A DNA stretch of 64,000 bases, taken from assembly GCA_965221575.1 (NCBI GenBank), contig CBDCSM010000011.1, positions 1,116,001 to 1,180,000 of the forward strand. Direction: 5' to 3'. The position numbers and the translations under genes were made by a program. The stretch's first letter is position 1. Each line of letters begins with the position of its first letter. The notes below the pieces were generated by a model. The model was not told where the DNA came from. It did not search any database and worked only from the letters and a program-made list of their open reading frames with translations. This DNA comes from JAPPHA01 sp965221575 (GTDB taxonomy: Bacteria; Pseudomonadota; Alphaproteobacteria; Rhodobacterales; Rhodobacteraceae). This document shows positions 43,187-52,074 of this stretch, piece after piece.

Positions 43187-43564
43187 TCACTTTTGTGGGT
43201 TATCGGATTGCAAGACTCCGGCATGCGCCACTTCATTTTGCTCTCTTTCGAAAAAGTAGATTGCGATGTCTTTTTCCGGCCATTCCAAAACGCGGGACAC
43301 GACCCGGTTCAGCGCCTCGGCCAGACGGCGGCGACTCTCGACATCACGAGAAAGGGCGTAAACCTTGATGAATATTCGACATCGTTCCTCATACCCGAGA
43401 ACGCCACGATGGGAGTACAGATCATTGTCAAAATCGTGCACGTAAATCGTCACGATGTCGGGTGAGATATCGAGAGTCGTGACAATCGCTTCCGTTGCCC
43501 GTGCGCATAATTCACGACGCCGCGCCTCACTGGTTCTGACACTTAGGATTTCCAGGAAAGGCAT
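43187..43564 (-). CDS. Tautomerase-superfamily protein
   Basis: 125-residue protein beginning MPFLEILSVRTSEARRREL. The N-terminal proline after Met removal is the catalytic base of the 4-oxalocrotonate tautomerase/MIF superfamily. The length fits the longer, two-module members. ATG at 43564 is chosen because it exposes this proline and has GAGGA about 10 bases upstream. Its start overlaps the end of the preceding hypothetical gene. It may isomerise an enol or ketone, or hydrate/dehalogenate an unsaturated acid. Confidence 0.8.
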   Translation of the reverse strand: MPFLEILSVRTSEARRRELCARATEAIVTTLDISPDIVTIYVHDFDNDLYSHRGVLGYEERCRIFIKVYALSRDVESRRRLAEALNRVVSRVLEWPEKDIAIYFFEREQNEVAHAGVLQSDNPQK

Positions 43565-43565
43565 G

Positions 43566-43955
43566 TCAGCGCGATTCCTCAGAAAACAGCCATTCCACCG
43601 GGCATTTTTTTTGCCGGACCGGAACCGGCTTCTGTCCTGTAAATCCCACCAAGTCGAATGACCCGCCGTTGCGGACGAATCCACCTTCGCTGAACCCATG
43701 GAATTCAACTTCGGCCAATCCTTCGATGCGCGCATTGGTCCGGACAGTCCCAGCCCTGATCTTCCAGATCACACCGAACGTGACGTCGACATCATCAATC
43801 TTAGGAAGCGAGCATTGGATTGAATCGTGCCCGAGCGCGTGACCAGAACGGGTTTTGAGCTCTCTTTCTTCGACCGGAGTCAACGATTCCCCCATCAAAT
43901 TCGAATGGTCTCTCGCGGCTTTGTCGAGCGGTTGCAGTCCTCTTGAAGGTGTCAT
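43566..43955 (-). CDS. Conserved-looking hypothetical protein in catabolic operon
   Basis: 129-residue protein (ATG 43955; alternative 43973) with no family that I recognise. The central part is beta-rich and acidic (IDDVDVTFGVIWKIRAGTVR, EVEFHGFSEGGFVRNGGSFD), suggesting a small beta-barrel such as a cupin- or allene-oxide-cyclase-like fold, but no metal-binding His cluster is visible. It lies between the GMC oxidoreductase stop and the tautomerase start with overlaps, so it is part of the operon and presumably of the pathway. Confidence 0.6.
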   Translation of the reverse strand: MTPSRGLQPLDKAARDHSNLMGESLTPVEERELKTRSGHALGHDSIQCSLPKIDDVDVTFGVIWKIRAGTVRTNARIEGLAEVEFHGFSEGGFVRNGGSFDLVGFTGQKPVPVRQKKCPVEWLFSEESR

Positions 43956-43974
43956 GGCTGTCCCGTAGTACATT

Positions 43975-45561
43975 CTAGGTCCCGGCCGAAATGAAATCCG
44001 CTGCGCGTTCGGCGATCATGATCGTCGGGGCATTCGTGTTTCCGCTGATCTGGGTAGGCATGGTCGAAGAGTCACAAACACGAACGTTGATGGCGCCGCG
44101 AAGACAGAGCTTCTGGTCCACGACAGACATGTCATCTTCGCCCATCTTGCACGTACCGACCGGGTGGTAATCCATTTTCCCCCAGGTACGTGCATAGCTG
44201 ATCAGGTCGTCTTTGCTTTTCAAATCGTCTCCAGGCAGGATTTCCCGAACAATGTATTTGGAGAGAACCGGTGTACGAACGATCTGGCGAGTAAACTCCA
44301 GGCCAGCAATTCCGTGTTCCAGGTCATAGGGGTCTGTCAGGAATTGCGGATCAATCAGCGGAGGCGTGTCGGGATTGGAATCCCTGAGAGTTACCGTTCC
44401 CCGACTGCGCGGACGAAGCACATTGCTTGCAACCGTAATGCCATAGGCGGAAACCCTCTTTATTCCGTGCGGCATGACAGGAGCCGCCATCAAGTGAATT
44501 TGGACATCGGGTTCCGTCAAATCCGTGGTGGTGCGAACGAAAGCTCCGGCTTCACCGAGCGTGGATGTCAATGGTCCTGTGCGATTGTGCAGGTACTGTA
44601 ATACCCATAACGCCTGTTGGAGGTATCTGTCGTCTCCGAAGAAGCCGTAAGGCCCGTTGAGCTCTGCGACCACCGGTAGATTGAAATGCTCCTGGAGGTT
44701 CTTTCCAACGCCCGGCAGATCGACAACCGGGTTGATTCCAAGTACCGAAAGCTCCGCGCCACAGCCGACGCCGCTGAGCATCAGTAGCTTGGGTGAACCG
44801 ATCGCACCGGAAGTGATCAATAGTTCACGTGCGATACGAACTTCATTCTGCCGACCGGATGTTCGATACTGCAAGCTGGCCGCCCGATTGCCGTCGAAAA
44901 CTATCTTGTCGGCGGTAGCGTTGCTTGTAACCTTGAGATTCGGGCGTCCCAGCGCCGGTTTCAGGTAGCATGTCGCTGCACTGGCCCGCATCCCGCGGTA
45001 TGTCGTCGTCTGATGATATCCGACCCCTTCCTGCCGTTCACCGTTGAAGTCGGCAGTGAACGGGACACCCAACTGCTGCACTGCTTGAACCATCTTCCGG
45101 GTTATTGGCTGAACCCCTACCGGATCCGACACCCGGAGTGGTCCGTCGGTGCCATGATAGCGGTCGGCAAGTCGATTATTGGCCTCTGATTTCTTGAAAA
45201 AGGGAATCACGTGTTCGTAGGACCACTTGTCACAACCCAGTCTGGCCCATTCGTCATAATCCGAATGCGCGCCACGGGTGTAGATCATGGCGTTGATGGA
45301 CGACCCGCCTCCGATGACGCGACCCTGCGGGTACCAAAGATCCCGACCGTTGAGTTCATTCTGCGGAACGGTTGTATATCCCCAGTTGAATTGGGAAGGA
45401 TTCAACTTCGCGTAACCTGCGGGAATGCGGAGAAACGGATGCCGATCGCGGGGTCCGGACTCGAGTAGCAAAACTGAAACTCCGGAGTTGGCCGAGAGTC
45501 TGTTAGCCAAGACACAACCCGCCGGCCCCGCGCCGGCAATCACATAGTCAAATGTCTGCAT
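43975..45561 (-). CDS. GMC-family FAD oxidoreductase (choline-dehydrogenase-like)
   Basis: 528-residue glucose-methanol-choline oxidoreductase. The N-terminal FAD motif is YVIAGAGPAGCVLANRLSA with Glu at LLLESG. GMC signature 1 is GGGSSINAMIYTRGAHSDYD and signature 2 is ITSGAIGSPKLLMLSGVG. The active-site His lies in DYHPVGTCKMGEDD and the Asn/His partner in ISGNTNAPTIMIAERAADFI. It oxidises a primary or secondary alcohol to the carbonyl. First gene of the six-gene operon. A LacI-type palindrome (45612-45627) lies about 50 bp upstream. Likely the first catabolic step. Confidence 0.92.
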   Translation of the reverse strand: MQTFDYVIAGAGPAGCVLANRLSANSGVSVLLLESGPRDRHPFLRIPAGYAKLNPSQFNWGYTTVPQNELNGRDLWYPQGRVIGGGSSINAMIYTRGAHSDYDEWARLGCDKWSYEHVIPFFKKSEANNRLADRYHGTDGPLRVSDPVGVQPITRKMVQAVQQLGVPFTADFNGERQEGVGYHQTTTYRGMRASAATCYLKPALGRPNLKVTSNATADKIVFDGNRAASLQYRTSGRQNEVRIARELLITSGAIGSPKLLMLSGVGCGAELSVLGINPVVDLPGVGKNLQEHFNLPVVAELNGPYGFFGDDRYLQQALWVLQYLHNRTGPLTSTLGEAGAFVRTTTDLTEPDVQIHLMAAPVMPHGIKRVSAYGITVASNVLRPRSRGTVTLRDSNPDTPPLIDPQFLTDPYDLEHGIAGLEFTRQIVRTPVLSKYIVREILPGDDLKSKDDLISYARTWGKMDYHPVGTCKMGEDDMSVVDQKLCLRGAINVRVCDSSTMPTQISGNTNAPTIMIAERAADFISAGT

Positions 45562-45611
45562 TGTGAAACCTGCACTCGATATCCGTCATTTCTAGCGAAG
45601 CCGTTGAATTC

Positions 45612-45627
45612 TTACAAGCGCTTGCAA
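45612..45627. promoter_or_regulatory. LacI-type operator before GMC operon
   Basis: TTACAAGCGCTTGCAA. Its complement, TTGCAAGCGCTTGTAA, matches 14 of 16 bases of the site at 46021-46036 and has the central CG with AA/TT arms typical of LacI-family operators. Confidence 0.7.
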
Positions 45628-46020
45628 AAATAGGGAAAGTTTCCTGCATGGCGCGACTTTCTGACCTTTGACGCAGTCGAGAACGAATCACGTTGCGAGA
45701 GCGGTGCTTCTTGTGTTGGGGTGCCTTGCCGTGCCTCCCCTGGGGCTTGACATGAGGCCAAAATCGCCGCCACGTAGGAAATCTGCGGCTTATGTGGGCG
45801 TATTTTTTTCAGGAAAATCAACCAAATCCCGGAAGATTGCTGAACCGGATGAAAAATATTCCATGATTACAAGGTCTTGAAATAACATCATCCGCTATTC
45901 GGATTCCACGCCAAAAAAACAGGTGCAGGATCCTCTCAATACTCAAACGACAATTGCACGAGACTGCCGGAAACTCGGTCGATTAGCACATGGTTTCACA
46001 CGAAAACCCCTGATATCAAA

Positions 46021-46036
46021 TTGCAAACGGTTGTAA
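46021..46036. promoter_or_regulatory. LacI-type operator before importer operon
   Basis: TTGCAAACGGTTGTAA, 45 bp upstream of the binding-protein start at 46081. Central CG flanked by AA and TT arms, as bound by LacI-family repressors; the likely regulator is encoded at 49948-51039. Confidence 0.7.
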
Positions 46037-46080
46037 AATATATTATGATTCAAGCAAATCTAAACATGGAGGGCGTCAAC

Positions 46081-47403
46081 ATGTCGACAAAATCACTCAA
46101 CGCAAATATCAACCGTCGCAATTTGATGAAGATGGGATTGCTTGGTGGAGTCGCCGTCGGTGGATTGCCTCCCTTGGCGCGTATGGCTACGGCGCAAGAT
46201 TTACCCAGCACCGAGCTTGAGAAAATTTCTGTACGATGGGGGTCTTTGCCTTCGACGAACCAGGCTTGGGTCGTTCTAGGTTCACAAAAAGGATTCCTGG
46301 AAGACGTGGGAATTTCCATGGCCAACGGCGTTCCCAAGATCGTTCAGGAGCCTCAGGCCATCGCACAGGTAAACAACGATGAGCTCGACATTTGCGGCCA
46401 TTATTTTGGCGGTATCATTCAGGCCTTGAATCGCGTCGACAACATTCGGCCATTCTTCTGCTACAGTTACTTCCAGGGACGAACCATCCTTAGTCCTCCC
46501 GATGCAGGTATCAAGTCAGTGGAAGAGTTTCTGAACGACGGGATGACTTGGAGCGAAGCGGCTAATGCCGCCATGGCCCAGATAAAGGGCCAACAATTCG
46601 CAATCATGAATGCTCCCAGTGTCTTGCCCTGGATCAATCTCGCACTTGAACAGGGCGGTCTCAAGCTCGAGGACACCGAGGCAATCCCGCTTGAGGACCC
46701 GCGCGTGGTTCAGCTTGCATTGAGCGGACAGGTGAACTTCGCGTCACCGGCTGGCGCTGTTCAAATTTATCAGCTCCAGCACCAGGCTGGCTGGAAATCC
46801 TTGATCGACATGCCGTTGATGGTGGAAGCAATGCCGGAAGGGAAAGCGGCCCTCAGTGACTTCTTGCACTATGACCTCATAATGTGCACAGAGGATTACC
46901 TGAACAACAACACGGAGACCATTTATCGTGCAACGACGGCCATGTTCCGCACGCTCGACTACATGTTCGGGCCGGACCGCATGACTGCTTATTCGGAATA
47001 CGCGCCGTTCATTAACGCTGCAAATGGTTCGAACCTCGACGCGGAAGCGATCAGATACATCTTTGATGTGATGGACCCGTTCTTCCCGTTTTCTGAACAG
47101 GAGGTGATCTGGGAAAGTGCGGACAGCCCGCTCTTTTACAAGAACATCTATGAACCGCAGATCCAGCGCCTCATCGAAAATGGTACATTGCCCGACCGGA
47201 CTTACGATCTGGACAAAATGTTTGTGGCAAAATCGATTTTCGAGGATCTTCGCGACATGAAGAAATCTTCAGAAGCCATTCTGGCAAAGGTCGATGACAG
47301 CCTCGAGGACGAAAAGCTCGCAATCGTCGAAGCGGCCGTTCAACACTTCAAGAATTTCAACTACTATGACTCTGATCGTCTGCTTCGGTTAGTGCATGGC
47401 TGA
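46081..47403 (+). CDS. NMT1/Ssu-type ABC importer, periplasmic binding protein
   Basis: 440-residue binding protein of the nitrate/taurine/sulfonate/thiamine-precursor class. The N-terminus has a twin-arginine-like signal, NRRNLMKMGLLGGVAVGG, with cleavage likely after TAQ (about residue 39). The mature part shows ISVRWGSLPSTNQAWVVLGS, KGFLEDVGISMANG, LALSGQVNFASPAGAV. ATG at 46081 has GGAGGG upstream. Its end overlaps the permease gene by one base. Ligand unknown; cotranscription opposite the GMC operon suggests it imports that pathway's substrate. Confidence 0.88.
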   Translation: MSTKSLNANINRRNLMKMGLLGGVAVGGLPPLARMATAQDLPSTELEKISVRWGSLPSTNQAWVVLGSQKGFLEDVGISMANGVPKIVQEPQAIAQVNNDELDICGHYFGGIIQALNRVDNIRPFFCYSYFQGRTILSPPDAGIKSVEEFLNDGMTWSEAANAAMAQIKGQQFAIMNAPSVLPWINLALEQGGLKLEDTEAIPLEDPRVVQLALSGQVNFASPAGAVQIYQLQHQAGWKSLIDMPLMVEAMPEGKAALSDFLHYDLIMCTEDYLNNNTETIYRATTAMFRTLDYMFGPDRMTAYSEYAPFINAANGSNLDAEAIRYIFDVMDPFFPFSEQEVIWESADSPLFYKNIYEPQIQRLIENGTLPDRTYDLDKMFVAKSIFEDLRDMKKSSEAILAKVDDSLEDEKLAIVEAAVQHFKNFNYYDSDRLLRLVHG

Positions 47404-48242
47404 TGCAGGTTGATGGGCCGAAAACCAGCCGAAAAGCACTAATCCACTTGAAATCCTCTGCCGCCCTTTTTGGGGCGGCAGAGTGGATTCTTTTATACCT
47501 TGGCGGAATCATCACCTTCCTCGGGCTGTGGTACCTGTGCAGCTTCACAATTGGAGAGTATTTTCCGCCACCCCACCTGGTCGGTGAGGCAATTGTGAAC
47601 AATCTGACTTCAAGCCGCTACTTTTCGAGCATCGGATTGCCGTCAGGCGGTTACGGTCCCCATCTTGTCGCCACGACCAAGACGGTAGTCGGCGGAGTGC
47701 TGGTCGGCGTTATCTGCGGATGCCTGACAGGTTTTGCCAGTGCCTTTTCCGCGTATATCAAGAAAATACTGGCGCCGGTGGTTTGGCTATTCGGGGCTTC
47801 GCCCATCATGGTTGTGGCCCCGTTCGCGCTGATCTGGTTCGGCGTCAGCGCCGCATCCAAGATCGTCCTCATCTCGCTGTACACGGCAGTAACGATTCAC
47901 GTATTCGCTCTGCAGGCATCCGAAACGGCGAATGTCAGGCTCGTGGAATTTGCGCGAACACAAGGCGCATCCAGGTTCTTCTGCATCGTGAATGTCAGCC
48001 TTCCCGCAGCAGTTCCACAGATATTTGGTGGGATACGCATAGCACTCGCAGCCGCTTGGGGCCTTGCAGCAATCACTGAATTGCTTGGCTCCGTCGAGGG
48101 GATCGGTCGTGTCATAATTGCGACTTGGGGAATGTATGATCTTGCATCCATGATGGGCGGAGTCGCACTAATAGGTCTCATGGCCGTGTTTCTAGATGCG
48201 CTGGTCGTCCTCGCCCGCTCCCGTATCGTGCACTGGACGTAG
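47403..48242 (+). CDS. NMT1/Ssu-type ABC importer, permease 1
   Basis: 279-residue inner-membrane permease of the SsuC/TauC group with about six helices. A first helix is WILLYLGGIITFLGLWYLCS; the core has VVGGVLVGVICGCLTGFASA and the coupling loop ARTQGASRFFCIVNVSLPAA, the EAA motif. The end IGLMAVFLDALVVLARSRIV is usual. TGATG overlap with the binding-protein gene indicates coupling. Pairs with the second permease at 49047-49892. Confidence 0.9.
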   Translation: MQVDGPKTSRKALIHLKSSAALFGAAEWILLYLGGIITFLGLWYLCSFTIGEYFPPPHLVGEAIVNNLTSSRYFSSIGLPSGGYGPHLVATTKTVVGGVLVGVICGCLTGFASAFSAYIKKILAPVVWLFGASPIMVVAPFALIWFGVSAASKIVLISLYTAVTIHVFALQASETANVRLVEFARTQGASRFFCIVNVSLPAAVPQIFGGIRIALAAAWGLAAITELLGSVEGIGRVIIATWGMYDLASMMGGVALIGLMAVFLDALVVLARSRIVHWT

Positions 48243-48264
48243 ACGGAACAGGGTAATCTTCGCC

Positions 48265-49050
48265 ATGATCAAGTTTAACAACGCGTTTTGTCAATTCGAT
48301 CACGGAAAAGGCATAATCGTCACACCCATTCGCCACGTCGATCTCGAAATCAGCGATGGTGAATTCGTTTGTCTCCTTGGCCGGTCCGGTCATGGCAAGT
48401 CTACGCTGGTCCGTGCGCTGGCCGGACTTCAGGCGCTGACTGATGGCTCGATCACTGTCAGAGGTGAGGAGGTCATGGGGCCAGGTCGCGACCGCGGCAT
48501 GGTTTTTCAAGAAGATACGGTATTCCCTTGGCTGACCGTCCGCCAAAACGTCGAATTCGGCATGCGAGCACAAGGGGTTCCTGCGAAGGATAGGTGGCAG
48601 ACCGCTAAACAATGGATCGAAGAAGTCGGTCTGGCGGGTTTCGAGAACAGTTGGCCGAACCAGATGTCCGGCGGTATGAGAAAAAGGGTGGCGATCGCCA
48701 ATGTTTTTGCCAACGGATCACCGATACTCTTGATGGATGAACCGTTCGGTCCGCTCGATTATATCACGCGGCGTGAGTTGCAGGGGCTCATCTCGAAACT
48801 GTGGGAAGAAACCGGCAGAACGATTATCTTCATCACTCATGATGTCGAGGAAGCGCTTATTCTCGCCCAACGCATTCTCGTTGTGCAAGGCGGCCGCATC
48901 AGCGAAGACATCAAGGTCGATCTGCCGTATCCAAGAGACGAAGTGGTGCGCGCCTGTCCCGAAGCTGTTCAAATCTCTCGGCGCATTTTTGCATCGCTCG
49001 AACTTAGCGAGGGCAGCTTGTTCAAGGCGAGGCAGGGAGATGACGCGTGA
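48265..49050 (+). CDS. NMT1/Ssu-type ABC importer, ATP-binding protein
   Basis: 261-residue SsuB/TauB-like ATPase. Walker A is GRSGHGKSTLVRALAG, Q-loop MVFQEDTVFPWLTV, signature QMSGGMRKRVAIANVF, Walker B ILLMDEPFGPLD, H-loop IIFITHDVEEAL. ATG at 48265 follows the permease stop by 22 bp; an in-frame ATG at 48196 lies inside the permease gene and is not favoured. Its stop overlaps the GTG of permease 2. Confidence 0.92.
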   Translation: MIKFNNAFCQFDHGKGIIVTPIRHVDLEISDGEFVCLLGRSGHGKSTLVRALAGLQALTDGSITVRGEEVMGPGRDRGMVFQEDTVFPWLTVRQNVEFGMRAQGVPAKDRWQTAKQWIEEVGLAGFENSWPNQMSGGMRKRVAIANVFANGSPILLMDEPFGPLDYITRRELQGLISKLWEETGRTIIFITHDVEEALILAQRILVVQGGRISEDIKVDLPYPRDEVVRACPEAVQISRRIFASLELSEGSLFKARQGDDA

Positions 49051-49892
49051 AGGATCGCATCCGACACTGGATCGACGATAACTGGGTCAGTTTGCTGACG
49101 GTCGCCGTACTGCTGACGATTTGGGAAATTATCTCTCATTCTGTTCCGAAGAGTCCGTTGCAGGACGCGCCGATCGTACCGCCTTGGGAGTATGTATTTG
49201 GCAAGGCATTTGTCGGGCTTTCAGATTACTGGAAATGGGACATATTGGCTCCAGTTCCCGAGCGAGGAGGGGCGCAAACAATCCTTGGCGCCACGCTTGC
49301 GCTCACTCTGCACACGTCCATCACGCTCTTCAGGGTCATGGCCGGGTTGGTAATAGGCTGCATTGTCGGTACGGGGCTGGGCTTGATGATTTCCTGCTCA
49401 CGACGCGTCAGCGCGTCAGCTTCCTTGCCACTGCATTTCCTTCGAATGACCCCGTTGTTGGCGATGATCCCGTTGTTTCAATTCTGGTTCGGAGCGACAA
49501 ACCTCACGGCCATCATTTACGTAGCTTACGGTGTGGGGGTGGCGTTCCTCGCGGGAACGATCAATGCCGTTTCCAACGTGCCCTCTGTCTACGTGGACTT
49601 TGCCAGAACGCAAGGATTGAATCTGCTCGGCACCTATGGACGGGTGGTCGTGCCCGCAATCATACCGGAATTGTTCTCCACGGCGTATTTGAGTATCGGA
49701 ATTGCCTGGGCGGCTGTCATTGGCGCAGAGTTCATCGGCGTGAACAGCGGTTTGGGAAGAATTGTCATTTGGGCAAATTTTTTCAGCAATACGGGACGAA
49801 TGGTGTTGGCTGCATGTGTCATAGTCCTGTTTTCAGGCGTAACGATTGCGCTGGTGAGGAAATTGCAAAACAGGGCATTGATGTGGGCATGA
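49047..49892 (+). CDS. NMT1/Ssu-type ABC importer, permease 2
   Basis: 281-residue permease. WVSLLTVAVLLTIWEIISHS is helix 1; LFRVMAGLVIGCIVGTGLGL and FLRMTPLLAMIPLFQFWFGA follow; the coupling loop is FARTQGLNLLGTYGRVVVPA. GTG start at 49047 overlaps the ATPase stop. Two different permeases in one Ssu-type operon point to a heterodimeric membrane part. Followed 55 bp later by the LacI regulator gene on the same strand. Confidence 0.9.
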   Translation: MKDRIRHWIDDNWVSLLTVAVLLTIWEIISHSVPKSPLQDAPIVPPWEYVFGKAFVGLSDYWKWDILAPVPERGGAQTILGATLALTLHTSITLFRVMAGLVIGCIVGTGLGLMISCSRRVSASASLPLHFLRMTPLLAMIPLFQFWFGATNLTAIIYVAYGVGVAFLAGTINAVSNVPSVYVDFARTQGLNLLGTYGRVVVPAIIPELFSTAYLSIGIAWAAVIGAEFIGVNSGLGRIVIWANFFSNTGRMVLAACVIVLFSGVTIALVRKLQNRALMWA

Positions 49893-49947
49893 GCAGTTTT
49901 TCTTGAGGGTCATGGCTCTCATTTTCGTTTGACGGGACGATCTCATA

Positions 49948-51039
49948 GTGCGCGAACTTCAAAACAAGAACGGACGAATTGTGACCCTCAAGGAGGTTGC
50001 ACACGCCGCAGAAGTTTCCGTCAGCACAGTTTCGCGGGCGCTGTCAGGGACCGGTCTTGTCAACAGCAAGACCGAAGCGCGAATTCAGAAAGCTGCTGAG
50101 AAGCTCGGCTATCGCAAAAATACACTGGCGCGCGGCCTGGCGACGAGATCTTCGAGGCTGATCGGACTCGTTCTTCACAATCTGGTGAATGCTTCATTCA
50201 ACGTGATCGCCGAAATGGCTCAGGCGCGCCTCCGCCATTTCAACTATCAGATGATCCTTTGCGTTAGTGGTGACGACCCGGAGGTTGAAGCCTCGTTCAT
50301 CGATACACTGTTTGACCATCGAATCGATGGGTTGCTCATTACGCCGACTGGAAAAAACGGAGCCAAGCTGGAAGAACTCAGAAATGCTGGCGTTCCCTTG
50401 GTGACCATAATGCGGCATCAACCGGACCTGATCTCGGATGCGGTCCTGCCTGACGACATGGATGGTGCCTACAAGGGAACAGGTTACCTGATATCGCAGG
50501 GTCACCGGCGGATCGGCCTGATTGTCGGTCCACAAGAGACCACTTCCGGCCGGGAGCGATTGGCAGGTTACTTGCGCGCGCTGCGCGAAAACGGGATTGA
50601 TGTGAATGCCGATCTCATTCGGCAAGTACCCTACAAGCCTGAGTATGGCAGAAGAGCCGGAGAGGAATTATTGAATTCGGCGGAATTACCATCCGCAATT
50701 TTCGCAGCTAATCACGAAGGATCATTTGGCGTCATGCAAGCGCTGGCTGACCGCAAGTTGCACATCCCGAACGACATAAGTCTCCTCTGCTACGAAGATG
50801 CTCCCTGGTATCGTTGGAACAGGCCCGGAATCAGCGTGGTAAACGTCGGTGCCGAATCCATGGCGACATTGGCGGTGGATCGCCTGGTCGAACATTTGGG
50901 GGTAAGAAACCATCCAACAATTCCACATCAAGTTGGCCAGGAGTTTCGGATTGGGGCCAACCTTGAACTCCGCGAGTCGATTGCCTCGCAGTCTGCCACC
51001 AAGAGACATGGAATGTACCGCTACAGCAGCAGCGCTTGA
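49948..51039 (+). CDS. LacI-family transcriptional regulator
   Basis: 363-residue LacI/GalR repressor. The headpiece reads TLKEVAHAAEVSVSTVSRAL followed by EKLGYRKNTLARGL; the effector domain is a periplasmic-binding-protein fold with RLIGLVLHNLVNASFNVIAE, DHRIDGLLITPTGK, GYLISQGHRRIGLIVGPQET and ISLLCYEDAPWYRWNRPGIS. GTG start at 49948. As the last gene of the importer operon it probably represses both divergent units through the operators at 45612 and 46021. Its ligand would be the imported compound or a metabolite. Confidence 0.92.
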   Translation: MRELQNKNGRIVTLKEVAHAAEVSVSTVSRALSGTGLVNSKTEARIQKAAEKLGYRKNTLARGLATRSSRLIGLVLHNLVNASFNVIAEMAQARLRHFNYQMILCVSGDDPEVEASFIDTLFDHRIDGLLITPTGKNGAKLEELRNAGVPLVTIMRHQPDLISDAVLPDDMDGAYKGTGYLISQGHRRIGLIVGPQETTSGRERLAGYLRALRENGIDVNADLIRQVPYKPEYGRRAGEELLNSAELPSAIFAANHEGSFGVMQALADRKLHIPNDISLLCYEDAPWYRWNRPGISVVNVGAESMATLAVDRLVEHLGVRNHPTIPHQVGQEFRIGANLELRESIASQSATKRHGMYRYSSSA

Positions 51040-51282
51040 ACGTGTCCTCAGAAACTTTACTTGTAAAAGTTGTCCCAAACCCGCATCCATCACCACAAGG
51101 CGCGCATGGGGCCAGGTTTTGTCGTATTTTTAAATGACAACAACACCTTACAAAGCCACGAGGAAATAGGGGTATCCCCTCGGGAATTGGATCTGGCCTG
51201 AAAGGCCTTTTCCGGCACTCTTTGACGCCATGGTTAACGCGAACGGTCGAAACTGCTGGCGCGCTGGTTTGGTTGTAAAATG

Positions 51283-51843
51283 TCACTTATTTGCGCGTTG
51301 CCTGATGAGGTCTGCAGGCCTCGGCACGTCGGGAGCACCGGCAAATTCAAGCCGGTTCCCGAGATAGTCCCAGAATGACAGGCCAAGCATTTTACGGGTG
51401 TCCTTCCCTAAGGTATAGGCATAGGCATCGCGTGCGGCCCGCCCGACCTGGCATCGGTATTGCGCGACAATCAGGATGAGAACTCGTATCCGGGCACTCG
51501 TTTGCCAGTCGCTCCGACCTACGCCCGGAAGGCGCACAAGGACACGGCCAAACGCGTCGGGATTGAAGCTGTTGAAGAGGTCGGAGACGGCATCGTGGCT
51601 CGGAATGCCGTGACTCAGTGTCATCAACTGACGCGGGAAATCCTCCACGATCATGCCGTATTCGGCCATGTCGGTGCAGGTTTCCCTTCCCGAGAGGTCA
51701 CCCGGGAGGGCGATGATGAGCATTTCGTGAAAGTCGTGACGGGTGGCGTTGCTGCGACGGTGGTCGGTATTCTCACCAAAAATGGGAAAATCCCGCATGG
51801 GTCTGCCTCGTGACGTGATTTTTTTGGCTGTGGGTAGGAACAT
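51283..51843 (-). pseudogene. ISAs1-family transposase N-terminal part joined to foreign C-terminal piece
   Basis: 186-codon open frame. Residues about 40-105 match the N-terminus of ISAs1-type transposases: MLIIALPGDLSGRETCTDMA, MTLSHGIPSHDAVSDLFNSF and NPDAFGRVL. The rest of that enzyme is missing. From about residue 110 the sequence continues as QVGRAARDAYAYTLGKDTRK followed by LSFWDYLGNRLEFAGAPDVP, which resembles the tail of another transposase-like protein. The frame is open, so the fusion may be expressed, but transposition activity is not expected. Confidence 0.65.
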
Positions 51844-51920
51844 TCACGGACCTGGAAATCGAAAATTTGAAAAGCGATACGCTTCGTTGTCCCGGCATCG
51901 AATATTGATCCGCTAAAATT

Positions 51921-51938
51921 TATAAATTATAAAAAATC
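51921..51938. promoter_or_regulatory. AT-rich operator-like site (copy 2, weak)
   Basis: TATAAATTATAAAAAATC shares 13 of 18 positions with the palindrome at 57182-57199, including 11 consecutive bases (ATAAATTATAA). It is 137 bp upstream of the BMP importer's first gene. Confidence 0.35.
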
Positions 51939-52074
51939 GTGGCATTGCCTGCGTGCCCTTGCCCAGCCCTGGCATCAGGCCATGTCCAGCCCCTTTCCGC
52001 AAATGAATGAATTCGGAAAGGGGCGGCAAACTGGTGCTTCTGCCGGAAAAAAGTATCGTCGAAGGGAGGATTCA

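Larger units (their letters stand above)
45562..46080. promoter_or_regulatory. Divergent control region between catabolic operon and importer operon
   Basis: Five hundred bases without a gene. It carries LacI-type palindromes near both ends (45612-45627 and 46021-46036), each about 50 bp from the gene it faces. The middle is AT-rich around 45790-45950. Confidence 0.65.
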
